The notes: generated from the sequence alone by a model not told the origin. Positions 7,198 through 16,200 are shown, numbered from the stretch's first letter. The stretch: DNA of 64,000 bases from Emcibacter sp. (GCF_963675455.1 NZ_OY776217.1:1846001-1910000), one strand, 5' to 3'. Numbers and translations are program-made.

Positions 7198-8781
7198 ATG
7201 CCAGAGAGCTATTGGACAGAGGCAGGAAAACTTGCCGATCTGGAGCAAGCCGGAAAAATTATCTTCCGCAAGGACGGCAGGCAGATACTGATCCTGAAAA
7301 AGGGTGACCGCGTCTATGCGGTGAATAACCGCTGCCCTCATCAGGGCTATCCGCTGTCCGAAGGGCATATGTCGGATGACTGCCGCCTGACCTGTAACTG
7401 GCATAACTGGAAATTTGACCTTGAGAGCGGGGAAACCGTCGTCGGCGGAGACCAGCTCAGGTCCTATCCGGTGCGGATTGAGGGAAATGCGATTCTTGTC
7501 GACCTTGCGAAGCCGGACAGACAGGCGGCGCAGACGCGGGCGCTGGACAATCTGTATGCTTGTTTCCATCGCTATGAATATGACCGCATGGGCCGGGAAC
7601 TGGTCCGTTACAAGGCCGCGGGCGGTGACTATGCCAAAGCCGTCGGTGAAATAATCCGGCGCTGTCACCTGAAATTCGAATATGGCATGAACCATGCCTT
7701 TGCGGCGGCGGCGGACTGGCTCGAACTGACAGAGAAATACGAACAGGAAGGCCGCAATGACGCGGCTCTGGTGACGGCACTGGAAGCGGTCAGTCATTTT
7801 GCCTGGGACAGCCAGAGATATGACGAGTTTCCCTTTACCGAGGATGTGAAACCCTTTGATGTTGAGGCCTTTATGGCCGCGATTGAGCAGGAAGAAGAAA
7901 ATGAGGCCATCGCCATGATCAACGGGGCGGTGGAGTCAGGATTATCTTATGACGATCTCAGGCCGGTGCTGGCCCGGGCGGCGTTGGCGCACTATAACGA
8001 CTTTGGTCATTCGGCTATTTATACCCACAAGGCCGGGCAGCTTCTGGAGCGGATCGGCGGGGAGTTTCTCAAGCCGGTGCTGCAGTGCCTTGTCCGGGAA
8101 CTGATTTACGCCACCCGGGAAGATATTATCCCTGAATTCCGCGCATACGGTAAAAACCTGGAAAGCTGGAACCATGAGGTGCAACACAGCCTTTCCCCGG
8201 ATGATGTTTGGGGAAAACCGGTTGGCCGGGCTCTGGAACTGGTATCATCGTCCGGGATGCAGGTGAACGATCTGTATCAGCTCCTGTTTTCGGTTCTGGT
8301 GCGGAACTTCCTGCATTTTGATACGGCGCTGGCCAGTCGCACCGATAACAAAATCACCGATAATGTTGACTGGCTGGATTTTACGCACGGACTGACTTTC
8401 GCTAATGCGATACGTCATCTCTGTACGGAATCGCCGGATCTGTGGCCGCGGGCGCTTTTACAGATGGCCTGCTTTGCCGGCCGCAATGTCTCTTATCTGG
8501 ACAAGCAACTGGATGTGGATGCCTGGACAGTACCGGATAAGGAAGAGTTCCTTACGCAGGCGCACGAGTTTCTGCTTGATCACGGTCTTCCGGAGCCGAT
8601 CATTTATTGCCATATCCTGAAAACCCTCATGGCTCTGGAAGAGGAAATGCAGGACTTTCCGGATGCGGACTGGGCGGAAGGCGGCCTGGCGGCCTTCAAT
8701 CGTTTTCTCACAATTCCCGTGCGTCGCCGGCACAGTCTGCGTACGGCGCGTCAATCGCTTGAGTTTACGGCGAGGGAGTAG
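7198..8781 (+). CDS. Rieske [2Fe-2S] domain fused to a large uncharacterised helical domain
   Basis: 527 residues, ATG 7198 with AAAGGA about 9 bases upstream. Residues 5-105 are a Rieske ferredoxin-like domain with both ligand pairs intact: Cys46-x-His48 and Cys66-x2-His69. From about residue 110 to the end the protein is predicted mostly helical, rich in Glu, Ala and aromatic residues, with several histidines (HLKFEYGMNHAFAAAADW; HFAWDSQRY; HEVQHSLSPDDVWGK). I recognise no catalytic motif there. It is not a normal ring-hydroxylating oxygenase: the usual mononuclear iron motif was not found. The upstream SufR-like operator sites suggest expression tied to Fe-S status. Function unknown. Confidence 0.85.
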   Translation: MPESYWTEAGKLADLEQAGKIIFRKDGRQILILKKGDRVYAVNNRCPHQGYPLSEGHMSDDCRLTCNWHNWKFDLESGETVVGGDQLRSYPVRIEGNAILVDLAKPDRQAAQTRALDNLYACFHRYEYDRMGRELVRYKAAGGDYAKAVGEIIRRCHLKFEYGMNHAFAAAADWLELTEKYEQEGRNDAALVTALEAVSHFAWDSQRYDEFPFTEDVKPFDVEAFMAAIEQEEENEAIAMINGAVESGLSYDDLRPVLARAALAHYNDFGHSAIYTHKAGQLLERIGGEFLKPVLQCLVRELIYATREDIIPEFRAYGKNLESWNHEVQHSLSPDDVWGKPVGRALELVSSSGMQVNDLYQLLFSVLVRNFLHFDTALASRTDNKITDNVDWLDFTHGLTFANAIRHLCTESPDLWPRALLQMACFAGRNVSYLDKQLDVDAWTVPDKEEFLTQAHEFLLDHGLPEPIIYCHILKTLMALEEEMQDFPDADWAEGGLAAFNRFLTIPVRRRHSLRTARQSLEFTARE

Positions 8782-8820
8782 GCGTGACGGGCATCAAATC
8801 CAATCGATCAAAACGGATTT

Positions 8821-9177
8821 TCACAGGCTAACGAAAGATCCGAGAAATGCAACAAAGACGCCAACAGCAATGAGGCTCGCCATCAACACAGCACCTGCCA
8901 GGGTATCCTTTGTCGTTTTCAGAGCCGGATGCAGGTCCGGGTGAAGATGATCTGCGAGTTTTTCGACGGCAGTGTTGACCAGTTCCAGGCATAGCACCAG
9001 TCCACAGGTAAGAAGCAAGAGCGCCCACCACACAGCGTCCGGTCGCAGAAAGACGAGAAGGCAGATAACAAACAGGGTTGCAGCCACATGGAAGCGGAAA
9101 CTGTTTTCGCTTTTCCAACTGGCGTGAATTCCCGCCCATGCGTTGCCAAGACGTTTATTGAGGGGCTGGTTTTTCAT
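8821..9177 (-). CDS. dgkA: Diacylglycerol kinase
   Basis: 118 residues, the usual length. Three membrane helices and the DgkA active-site motif LELVNTAVEKLADHLHPDLH are present, as is the N-terminal SENSFRFHV. It phosphorylates diacylglycerol to phosphatidate at the inner membrane, recycling lipid from envelope biogenesis. It converges on the Rieske gene (39-base gap). Its ATG overlaps the TGA of a short upstream open frame. Confidence 0.95.
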   Translation of the reverse strand: MKNQPLNKRLGNAWAGIHASWKSENSFRFHVAATLFVICLLVFLRPDAVWWALLLLTCGLVLCLELVNTAVEKLADHLHPDLHPALKTTKDTLAGAVLMASLIAVGVFVAFLGSFVSL

Positions 9178-9324
9178 TCCGGTTTTTTCTTTTCAAACGG
9201 GTTAAAAGAAATATGACAGTTGCCAGGTTTCTCCTGTTTATTGACAAAAAAAGCTGCAATGTCCAGTTTGTATAACTCCCGGATGTTGTCATCAGTAAAT
9301 GAACGTGACCCGCCGGCGCCAAAA

Positions 9325-10215
9325 TCAGGCCCTGTGAGCAGCCGGGAGCGGCGGATATTTCTGGGCCAGAAGACAACCGCCAAGCAAAAGCAGACAACCC
9401 ACAAACACAGGTACGCCCAGAATTTCGTTGAACAGAAGAATACCTGCGGCCGAGGCAAAAACCGCCTCCAGGTTGAGGATCACCGCGGCCTGGGCCGGTG
9501 GCGCATCGGCCTGGCCTACGACCTGCAGGGTGAATCCTACCCCCACCGACAAGACGCCGCTCAGCAAAATCCAGGTCCAGGCTTCGCTCGCTGTGGGGAT
9601 CAACTGCTCCCCGGCCACGACGGCGGTAACCAGACTGAATAAGGCGCAGACCAGAAACTGGATGACGGCAATCAGGATCTGGTCATGGCGGCTGGTCAGG
9701 TGGTCGATGGTCAACACATGCACGGCCCAGCAGAAGGCGCCGGCAAGAACCATTATGTCGCCGTAGTTGAGTGAAGATCCCTTATACATGCCGGTGATCA
9801 GGTAAAGCCCGGCACAGGCGATCAGAACCGCAAGCCACAGCCCCCGGGCATAGCGATGCCCCAGAAACACACCAAGCAAGGGCACCAGAACCATATAGAG
9901 GCTGGTGATAAAACCAGTATTGGTCACGGTGGTATGAATGATGCCGATCTGCTGGAACGCGGCGCCCGCATACATCACGATGCCGGCAAGTCCGGCACCC
10001 CAGAACAGGCTGCGTGAGGCATGTCGGTTTCGGCTTCTGCGCTTCTCCCGCATCATATAGACCAGGGGAATCAGGACCAGACCGCCAATCAGGAACCGCA
10101 GCCCATTAAAGGTAAAAGGACCCATATGATCCATGGCGAGCTTTTGAAAAGCAAAACTGATGCCCCAGATAAAGGCGGCCAGGGTCAGTGTCATATTGGC
10201 CTGAGTTCGTGTCAT
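9325..10215 (-). CDS. EamA/DMT-family exporter
   Basis: 296 residues from ATG 10215, chosen because the family starts directly before the first helix (TLTLAAFIWGISFAFQKLAM). An upstream in-frame start would add 27 hydrophilic residues. Ten predicted membrane helices form two EamA repeats. The family exports amino acids and other metabolites; the substrate cannot be predicted. Upstream, a 161-base gap separates it from the divergent PAP2 gene. Confidence 0.88.
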   Translation of the reverse strand: MTRTQANMTLTLAAFIWGISFAFQKLAMDHMGPFTFNGLRFLIGGLVLIPLVYMMREKRRSRNRHASRSLFWGAGLAGIVMYAGAAFQQIGIIHTTVTNTGFITSLYMVLVPLLGVFLGHRYARGLWLAVLIACAGLYLITGMYKGSSLNYGDIMVLAGAFCWAVHVLTIDHLTSRHDQILIAVIQFLVCALFSLVTAVVAGEQLIPTASEAWTWILLSGVLSVGVGFTLQVVGQADAPPAQAAVILNLEAVFASAAGILLFNEILGVPVFVGCLLLLGGCLLAQKYPPLPAAHRA

Positions 10216-10376
10216 TCCGGTTCCCTGAATATAGATTTTGTACAGTTGTATAATGACATTGTGCGGTGGGGAAGACAAATCTGATAACCGGTTCAATTTT
10301 CATTGAAAATGCACTCTTTACTTTGCCATTTCTTAACTTCCTGACGGTATATTTTTGTCAGTAAAAGGATAAGTCA

Positions 10377-11480
10377 ATGGTTGAAGCCGTTCTGGCTAAA
10401 TTCAATATCAGGCTTGATCTGGACCAGGAAAACCTGGCCCGGCATCAGCTGCTGCTTGTGATTTTCCTGTTGCAGGCATTGACCGTGTGGGGGCTTCTTA
10501 CCTTCAACGGGCTGTCCGACAGCCTGTCATTGAGCCTGTATGCCGGCCCCATGTATATGGCGCTTGGCGCGATCATTTTTGCTAAAATAGTCAGTTATCT
10601 GGTCCGCTTTTCGGCCTATGAGAAAGAGGTAAGAAATAAATCCAGACTGGTTGCAGATTTCAGGGAGAGCTGGCTGAACAGCGATTATCTCCTGGCTTTT
10701 CTGGTGCCGATCCTGTTTTTGCCGCCATTTATTTCCCTGTTTTCCTCCCTGAAAACAGTAATCCCGGAAATACAGCCCTTTGGGCTGGACCAGACATTCG
10801 CCAGTCTTGACCGGTGGCTGCATTTCGGCTTTGATCCGTGGGTGATTACCCATACATTATTCAGCGGTGCGCTGGCGGCCGGTATTCTGGATTTTTGTTA
10901 CAAACTCTGGTTTGTGCTGATGTTTGTCTTCGTGCTTTGGCAGGTAGTGAATGTCTCGCTTGGCCACAAACGGGCGCAGTTCCTGTGCGCCTTTCTGCTG
11001 GTCTGGTTTGTCCTTGGGAATCTCATGGCGGTAATGATGTCTTCTGCAGGCCCCTGTTATTACGCTGTTGTATTACCCGGAAATGACTTTTATGCACCGC
11101 TGATGGACAGGCTCGGCCTTTATTATGATGAGCTCAAAGCCGGGGGCGGGTTTTTCCAGCTTCAGACACGGGATCTGCAGCAACAGCTCCTGGCTTATTA
11201 TCAGAACGGCGCGATGGGGATGGGAAGCGGCATTTCCGCCATGCCCAGCCTGCATGTAGCGGTGGCGATGCTGCTCTATCTGTCGGCGCGGGAAATGAAC
11301 CGTTTTGCAGGATTCTTTTTTCTTGGTTTTCTGCTGGTGATTCAGGTCGGATCAGTTCATCTGGGCTGGCATTATGCGGTGGACGGTTATTTTTCCATCA
11401 TTGCGACCTGGCTGATATGGAACTTCTCCGGCTGGCTGGTGGGGTATTACGCCAAAGCCAAGGGGGCGAAGGCCGCCTAG
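10377..11480 (+). CDS. PAP2-superfamily membrane protein (Aur1/Ipt1-like)
   Basis: 367 residues with several membrane helices. The phosphatase-like signature is split in the usual way: AMPSLHVAVAM (motif 2, Ser-x-His) and HLGWHYAVDGYF (motif 3, His-x3-Asp). The long N-terminal membrane part and the motif layout resemble the PAP2_3/aureobasidin-resistance branch, which transfers phospho-head groups, rather than short lipid phosphatases. AAAGGA lies 8 bases before ATG 10377. Its TAG overlaps the stop codon of convergent nadC. Confidence 0.85.
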   Translation: MVEAVLAKFNIRLDLDQENLARHQLLLVIFLLQALTVWGLLTFNGLSDSLSLSLYAGPMYMALGAIIFAKIVSYLVRFSAYEKEVRNKSRLVADFRESWLNSDYLLAFLVPILFLPPFISLFSSLKTVIPEIQPFGLDQTFASLDRWLHFGFDPWVITHTLFSGALAAGILDFCYKLWFVLMFVFVLWQVVNVSLGHKRAQFLCAFLLVWFVLGNLMAVMMSSAGPCYYAVVLPGNDFYAPLMDRLGLYYDELKAGGGFFQLQTRDLQQQLLAYYQNGAMGMGSGISAMPSLHVAVAMLLYLSAREMNRFAGFFFLGFLLVIQVGSVHLGWHYAVDGYFSIIATWLIWNFSGWLVGYYAKAKGAKAA

Positions 11481-12334
11481 TCCAGGTAATCCATGCCGAT
11501 ATCCACGGCCGGGGCGGACTGGGTGATCCGGCCTACCGAGATATAATCAACACCGGTCTCTGCAATATTCCTGATGGTATCCAGCCGTACACCACCTGAA
11601 GCCTCCAGTTTAACCGTGCCCTTATACAGGGAGACCGCTTCACGCAACTGATCCAGGTTCATGTTGTCCAGCAGGAGCCTGTCTGCACCGGCCTTGACCG
11701 CATCGGCGGCCTGCTCGAGCGTGTCACATTCAACAGTAATGCCGATTGTGCTGGCGGATCCGTCAAAGGCGATGGCGGCTTCAATGGCGGCGGAAATGCT
11801 GCCGACCCGGGCGATATGATTGTCCTTGATCAGGATCCCGTCATCCAGTCGCATGCGGTGGTTCTGGGCGCCGCCCAGCCGGGTGGCGTATTTTGCCAGT
11901 TTGCGATAGCCGGGAATGGTCTTGCGGGTGTCCAGCAGGATACAGCCGGTGCCCTCGATTTCCTTCACATACTGCCGGGTGAGGGTAGCGATGCCGGACA
12001 GATGCTGCAGGATGTTGAGGGCGCTTCGTTCCGCCGTCAGCATCTTCCGGGCGTTGCCGTGCAGTTTCAGAAGGCAGTTGCCGGCAGTGACTTCCAGGCC
12101 GTCACTGGCCAGGACTTCGATGTCGATCAGCGGGTCAAGAGTTTTGAAAATCTCCAGCGCGATGGGCATGCCGGCGATAACCAGGTTTTCCCGGCTGTTA
12201 AGAGCCGCGCCAAGTTTATCTGCCGCAGGAATGGTGGCCAGGGTGGTGATATCGCCACGGCCTACGTCTTCGTCCAGCGCATTTTTGATGAACTGCCGAA
12301 GCTCTTCCTTGAAAAGGGGGAAATCAGTCGCCAT
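11477..12334 (-). CDS. nadC: Quinolinate phosphoribosyltransferase (carboxylating)
   Basis: 285 residues from ATG 12334; an in-frame TTG one codon earlier is less likely. Typical NadC blocks are DVGRGDITT near the start, ERSALNILQHLSGIATLT, DTRKTIPGYRKLAKYA, GGAQNHRMRLDDGILIKDNH, and LLDNM. The enzyme makes nicotinate mononucleotide from quinolinate and PRPP. It lies 4 bases after the nadA stop, so the two form an operon. nadB or an aspartate dehydrogenase must be elsewhere. Confidence 0.96.
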   Translation of the reverse strand: MATDFPLFKEELRQFIKNALDEDVGRGDITTLATIPAADKLGAALNSRENLVIAGMPIALEIFKTLDPLIDIEVLASDGLEVTAGNCLLKLHGNARKMLTAERSALNILQHLSGIATLTRQYVKEIEGTGCILLDTRKTIPGYRKLAKYATRLGGAQNHRMRLDDGILIKDNHIARVGSISAAIEAAIAFDGSASTIGITVECDTLEQAADAVKAGADRLLLDNMNLDQLREAVSLYKGTVKLEASGGVRLDTIRNIAETGVDYISVGRITQSAPAVDIGMDYLD

Positions 12335-12338
12335 CAAA

Positions 12339-13358
12339 TCAATATGCCCTGCCGGAGGTTGGCGGACGCTGGTCTTTGGGGACCGGCGGCGACATTTCCA
12401 GCATCCTGTTCAGGGGGGCAAGGGCTTTCTGACGGGTTTCCTCGTCCACCTGGATCTCGGGGCTCAAGGTTTCCATGCAGGCGACCAGCTTTTCAAGGGT
12501 ATTCAGGGCCATGAAAGGGCAGTCGTTGCAGTTGCACTGGCCATCCGCGCCCGGGGCGCCGATAAAGGTCTTGTTCGGCGCATTTTTTTCCATCTGGTGG
12601 ATGATATGCGGTTCCGTGGCGATGATGAATTTGTCGGCGTCATTTTCCAGAACATATTTAAGGATCGAGGAGGTCGATCCCACATGGTCGGCATGACGCA
12701 GGATATGCTCGGGGCATTCCGGATGGGCAGCAACAGGCGCGTCCGGATATTCCGCCTTCAACTTGATCAGTTCCTGTTCGGAAAAACGTTCGTGAACGAT
12801 ACAGCTTCCCGGCCACAGCACCATTTCGCGGCCTGTTTTCTTGGCCAGATAGGCGCCCAGGTGCTGGTCCGGCGCCAGGATCAGGGGCTGGTCCTCAGGG
12901 ATCTGGTTGATGATATATTCCGCATTGGAAGAGGTCACGATGATGTCGGACAGGGTCTTTACCGCAGCGGAGCAGTTGATATAGGTCAGGCACAGGTGAT
13001 CCGGATATTTGGCCCTGAATTTGGCGAAATCTTCCGGTGGGCAACTGTCCTCGAGGGAACAGCCGGCTTCCATGTCCGGAAGGACCACTTTCTTGTCAGG
13101 GCTCAGGATTTTGGCCACCTCGGCCATAAAGCGTACACCACAGAAGACGATCACGTCCGCATCAGTAGCAGCCGCCTTGCGGGAAAGATCAAGGCTGTCA
13201 CCGACAAAATCCGCAAGATCCTGAATTTTCGGGTCCTGGTAATAATGGGCCAGGATCACGGCATTCTTTTCCTTGCGAAGACGGTTGATCTCTTCGATTA
13301 GCTCTTCATCGGACTTTTTAGCCTCGCCTTTGGGCAGGACATTTAACGGTATGGACAT
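12339..13358 (-). CDS. nadA: Quinolinate synthase
   Basis: 339 residues. It has the NadA segments ILAHYYQDPKIQDLADFVGD, CGVRFMAEVAKILSPDKKV, and TYINCSAAVKTLSD. Conserved cysteines for the [4Fe-4S] cluster include those in CGVRF and CNCNDCPFMALNTLEKL. It condenses iminoaspartate with dihydroxyacetone phosphate to quinolinate in the first committed part of NAD synthesis. First gene of the nadA-nadC operon. Confidence 0.96.
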   Translation of the reverse strand: MSIPLNVLPKGEAKKSDEELIEEINRLRKEKNAVILAHYYQDPKIQDLADFVGDSLDLSRKAAATDADVIVFCGVRFMAEVAKILSPDKKVVLPDMEAGCSLEDSCPPEDFAKFRAKYPDHLCLTYINCSAAVKTLSDIIVTSSNAEYIINQIPEDQPLILAPDQHLGAYLAKKTGREMVLWPGSCIVHERFSEQELIKLKAEYPDAPVAAHPECPEHILRHADHVGSTSSILKYVLENDADKFIIATEPHIIHQMEKNAPNKTFIGAPGADGQCNCNDCPFMALNTLEKLVACMETLSPEIQVDEETRQKALAPLNRMLEMSPPVPKDQRPPTSGRAY

Positions 13359-13413
13359 GCTTCACCCCGCTTGATTTAACAGCCTCTTACAGATGGTGGT
13401 TTAACGGCTGCTT

Positions 13414-13956
13414 TCAAGCTTGGCAAGGTAATAAATGGTCTGGAACATATGTGTATTCCTCAGCGTAACTGTAGAAATGCAGGCCGAGCAGAATAATATC
13501 TGTGTGTTCCGTTTGTCGGTCAACATTCAGGGGCATCGCGAGAAAAGAATAGCGGAAGTGCTTCTTGTGGGGCCAGTCCATGAAAGACTCTCCATAAACC
13601 GGTTTATCGGTATCCACCACATCGGCAAATACTTTTTCAGCACCGGATAATCCAGCTGGTGCTTCCGGGGAGGTGCCGCAAAATATTTTTCCGGTGAAGT
13701 CCTTCCCAACAGTGTCGACAATATTCGTTCCCACAAGTCGGGCACGAAATTTAAAGTTTGGTCTTCCGTTGTTTTGCTCTCTCAATACGTCATACATGCA
13801 TATGAAAGGGAGCAGCCTTTTTATGTGCCGGGGTTCCAGGTCTGCCCTGTGTGGCATAACCCTGCCCCTGCGTATGTTTGTCCAGTATTTGAACAGTTGC
13901 CTCTGACTTTCGGAAGCAAACCCGTGAAGGTTTAGCTCGGTCATTTTGGTACTCAC
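13414..13956 (-). CDS. PAS_5-domain protein
   Basis: 180 residues. It opens with a linker followed by FKYWTNIRRGRVMPHRADLEP and LLPFICMYDVL, the hallmark of the PAS_5 family common in alphaproteobacteria. The central part FRARLVGTNIVDTVGKDFTGK matches the rest of the PAS fold. No output domain is attached. Family members are presumed sensory or adaptor proteins; ligand unknown. The 199-base gap on its upstream side is AT-rich and holds nothing coding that I can support. Confidence 0.8.
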   Translation of the reverse strand: MSTKMTELNLHGFASESQRQLFKYWTNIRRGRVMPHRADLEPRHIKRLLPFICMYDVLREQNNGRPNFKFRARLVGTNIVDTVGKDFTGKIFCGTSPEAPAGLSGAEKVFADVVDTDKPVYGESFMDWPHKKHFRYSFLAMPLNVDRQTEHTDIILLGLHFYSYAEEYTYVPDHLLPCQA

Positions 13957-14155
13957 TTTAGTCAGATGTATTTGACAAAACTATATGCTTATTTAACCTT
14001 ACATGCGAATACTTCTTCCAAAAAATCAAGAAATTTTCTTAAAAAACAGGATTTTAAAGAAGAACCTTATATAAATAGACTAGAATTATGGTTAACAGGA
14101 ACGATTAAGTTGCAGTTCTGCCTCACTGAAACCGAATCGCTCTGAAAGATAACTT

Positions 14156-15109
14156 TCAGAACCATTTGAACAGTTTGAACAGAACCAATTGGATGATAAA
14201 TATTCCGCCGAGACCGAACAGGAAGGTCCAGAAGGCAGTGCCATTTTCGACGCCGGGCATGCCGCCGATATTGATGCCGAACAGACCGGTTAGAAAACCA
14301 AGCGGCAGAAAAATGCCGGTAATCAGGGATAGGAGATATAGCTTGCTGTTGAGCTTTTCCGCCAGGGCGTTGGAGAGTTCATCCTGGATAACCTGGCAAC
14401 GTTCCCGAATGGCATCCAGATCCTCCAGATATCGGAACGTCTGGTCATAGCCTTCCTGGAAACGGCGCCTGTCCCGTACTGAAAAAAGCTGACTGTCATT
14501 TCCGAGCAGTCGGGCGAGGGCATCTTTTTGTGGGGCCAGATAGCGCCGAAAGGCAATCGCCTGTTTGCGCAGGTGGATCACCTTGTTGCGCAATCGGTGT
14601 TCGGGGGCTTCAATAATCTCCGCTTCCAGTTCATCGATAATATCCGCCAGATGACTTAGTGTATTGGACATCCGGTCTCCAAGCGTTCTGATCATATGCG
14701 CCAGGAACTGGGCGGAGGACTGGGGGCCATTGCCAGCCGGAAACCTTGCTTGCAGGTCTGATATTGTCTTGAGGCTGCGCAATTGGCAGGAAATGATCTG
14801 GTTTCGGTCCACATACAGGCGGATCGAGATCATATCCTCGGGGTCGGCGTTTTCATTGAGGTTTACCCCGCGCAGGATCAGCAGAACGCCATTGGTCATA
14901 TCAAGATATCTGGGACGAGTTTCCTCTGCGCAAAGAATGTCTGCAGTCAGTTCATCCACCGAGGGCCGGTCAGTCAGCCATTGCATGGTCTTGGGATTGC
15001 GGGCGTCAAGGTGGAACCAGGACAGTTTTTGGTTAGCAGTTGACGCTTCTCCTTCTGCCGGCGGCAGATCCCATTCCACCTGATGCAGGATAAAATCATT
15101 TTGCGACAT
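14156..15109 (-). CDS. CorA/ZntB-family metal ion transporter
   Basis: 317 residues from ATG 15109; an upstream TTG would add four residues. A long cytoplasmic N-terminal domain and helical stalk precede two C-terminal membrane helices. The pore motif reads FGINIGGMPG, the Gly-x-Asn form with the IGGMPG continuation characteristic of ZntB rather than CorA (which has GMNFxxMPE). ZntB moves Zn(II). The start lies inside the end of the MscS-like gene (14-base overlap), pointing to translational coupling. Confidence 0.88.
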   Translation of the reverse strand: MSQNDFILHQVEWDLPPAEGEASTANQKLSWFHLDARNPKTMQWLTDRPSVDELTADILCAEETRPRYLDMTNGVLLILRGVNLNENADPEDMISIRLYVDRNQIISCQLRSLKTISDLQARFPAGNGPQSSAQFLAHMIRTLGDRMSNTLSHLADIIDELEAEIIEAPEHRLRNKVIHLRKQAIAFRRYLAPQKDALARLLGNDSQLFSVRDRRRFQEGYDQTFRYLEDLDAIRERCQVIQDELSNALAEKLNSKLYLLSLITGIFLPLGFLTGLFGINIGGMPGVENGTAFWTFLFGLGGIFIIQLVLFKLFKWF

Positions 15110-16061
15110 CACTGGATCCAATCAGGTGAACGTCCCGTTGCGGGAACGGTATTTCAATATTATTGGCATGGAACTTGTCCCAGATGGCATACATGACTTC
15201 GCTTTTTGGTTTGAGGCGGCCTGTGGTGATATCCGCCACCCAGAAGTACAGGACAAAATTGACGCTGCTGTCGGCGAATTCCTGCAGGAAACATGCCGGT
15301 TCAGGAGACTTCTGGCAGTCGGGATGTTCTCTGGCGGCGTCGAGCATTAACTGTCGTGTCAGGTGAAGATCGGATTTGTAGGATACACCGACTCTGATCT
15401 CGACGCGCCCGCTTGAGTTACTGTACGTCCAGTTAGTGACCCTGCTGGTGATGAAATCTTCGTTGGGGATCATAACTTCCTTGCCGTCAAAGGTCTCGAC
15501 TAGAGTATAACGCGCAAAGGTCTGGCGCACAAAACCGGCAACGCCGTCGCCAATTTCGACAAGATCGTCCTTTTCGATCGATTTTTCCGATAGCAAAATG
15601 ATACCGCTGATGAAGTTGGAAGTGATTTTTTGCAGGCCAAATCCAATGCCGATACCAATCGCTCCGCCGAGTACGGTCAGAACTGACAGATTAATTCCAA
15701 TAATGTCCATGGCGAGGAGGAAGGCCAGGAAATACAGGCCGGTCTGGAATACTTTGATAAGGAGAGTTCGTGAACTTGCGCCAAAATTGTGCAAGGCGCT
15801 TATGCGTTTTTCCCCAAATCCAGACAGGGCGGCCGTCACCCAGAAAATAACAAACAGGATTACAATAGCCTTGAGAACCATATAGACAGAGATGGTATAG
15901 CTGCCGGCAGAGAAGACGAATTCCGGTCTTTCGAGGAATTCCTTGAGAGGTGCGAGGTAGCCCAAAGAACCGATCAGAATAATGGCGACAAAAACTATTC
16001 CAATAAGCCAGGAAGAGGCCCAGCCGGACGGTTTCAGTATTTTTGTAAATAATGAAGACAT
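15096..16061 (-). CDS. MscS-family mechanosensitive channel
   Basis: 321 residues from ATG 16061, which sits 5 bases after a good GGAG; a GTG two codons earlier is possible. Three to four membrane helices come first, then the pore helix and beta domain with GGAIGIGIGFGLQKITSNFI followed by LVEIGDGVAGFV and EVMIPNEDFI, all MscS signatures. Opens on membrane tension to release solutes. Forms a two-gene operon with the ZntB-like transporter. Confidence 0.92.
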   Translation of the reverse strand: MSSLFTKILKPSGWASSWLIGIVFVAIILIGSLGYLAPLKEFLERPEFVFSAGSYTISVYMVLKAIVILFVIFWVTAALSGFGEKRISALHNFGASSRTLLIKVFQTGLYFLAFLLAMDIIGINLSVLTVLGGAIGIGIGFGLQKITSNFISGIILLSEKSIEKDDLVEIGDGVAGFVRQTFARYTLVETFDGKEVMIPNEDFITSRVTNWTYSNSSGRVEIRVGVSYKSDLHLTRQLMLDAAREHPDCQKSPEPACFLQEFADSSVNFVLYFWVADITTGRLKPKSEVMYAIWDKFHANNIEIPFPQRDVHLIGSSDVAK

Positions 16062-16135
16062 TTGCACTCCGTAGCTTCGGTATTTCCGGCTATCCTAATC
16101 TATCTTACGTGGTTGTAAAACTCTGAAATAAATCC

Positions 16136-16166
16136 ATGCGGGACATTGGATAATTTTGCCCCGCAT
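16136..16166 (-). terminator. Possible terminator after dienelactone hydrolase
   Basis: Inverted repeat ATGCGGG / CCCGCAT with a 17-base loop, 35 to 65 bases downstream of the hydrolase stop on the minus strand, followed in that direction by a T-rich stretch (GGATTTATTTC). The loop is long, so this is a weak call. Confidence 0.3.
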
Positions 16167-16200
16167 AGACTTGTGTTTACAGAATTTTCGGGTTCTAGGG

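Noticed and set aside
11916..13301. Long open frame of 461 codons antisense to nadA and nadC
   Set aside because: NadA and NadC are unmistakable on the other strand; the antisense frame shows only the mirror of GC-rich codon use and no family motif.
14001..14073. 23-codon ORF in the AT-rich gap after the PAS_5 gene
   Set aside because: Too short, Lys/Ile/Leu-rich from base composition and without a ribosome site.
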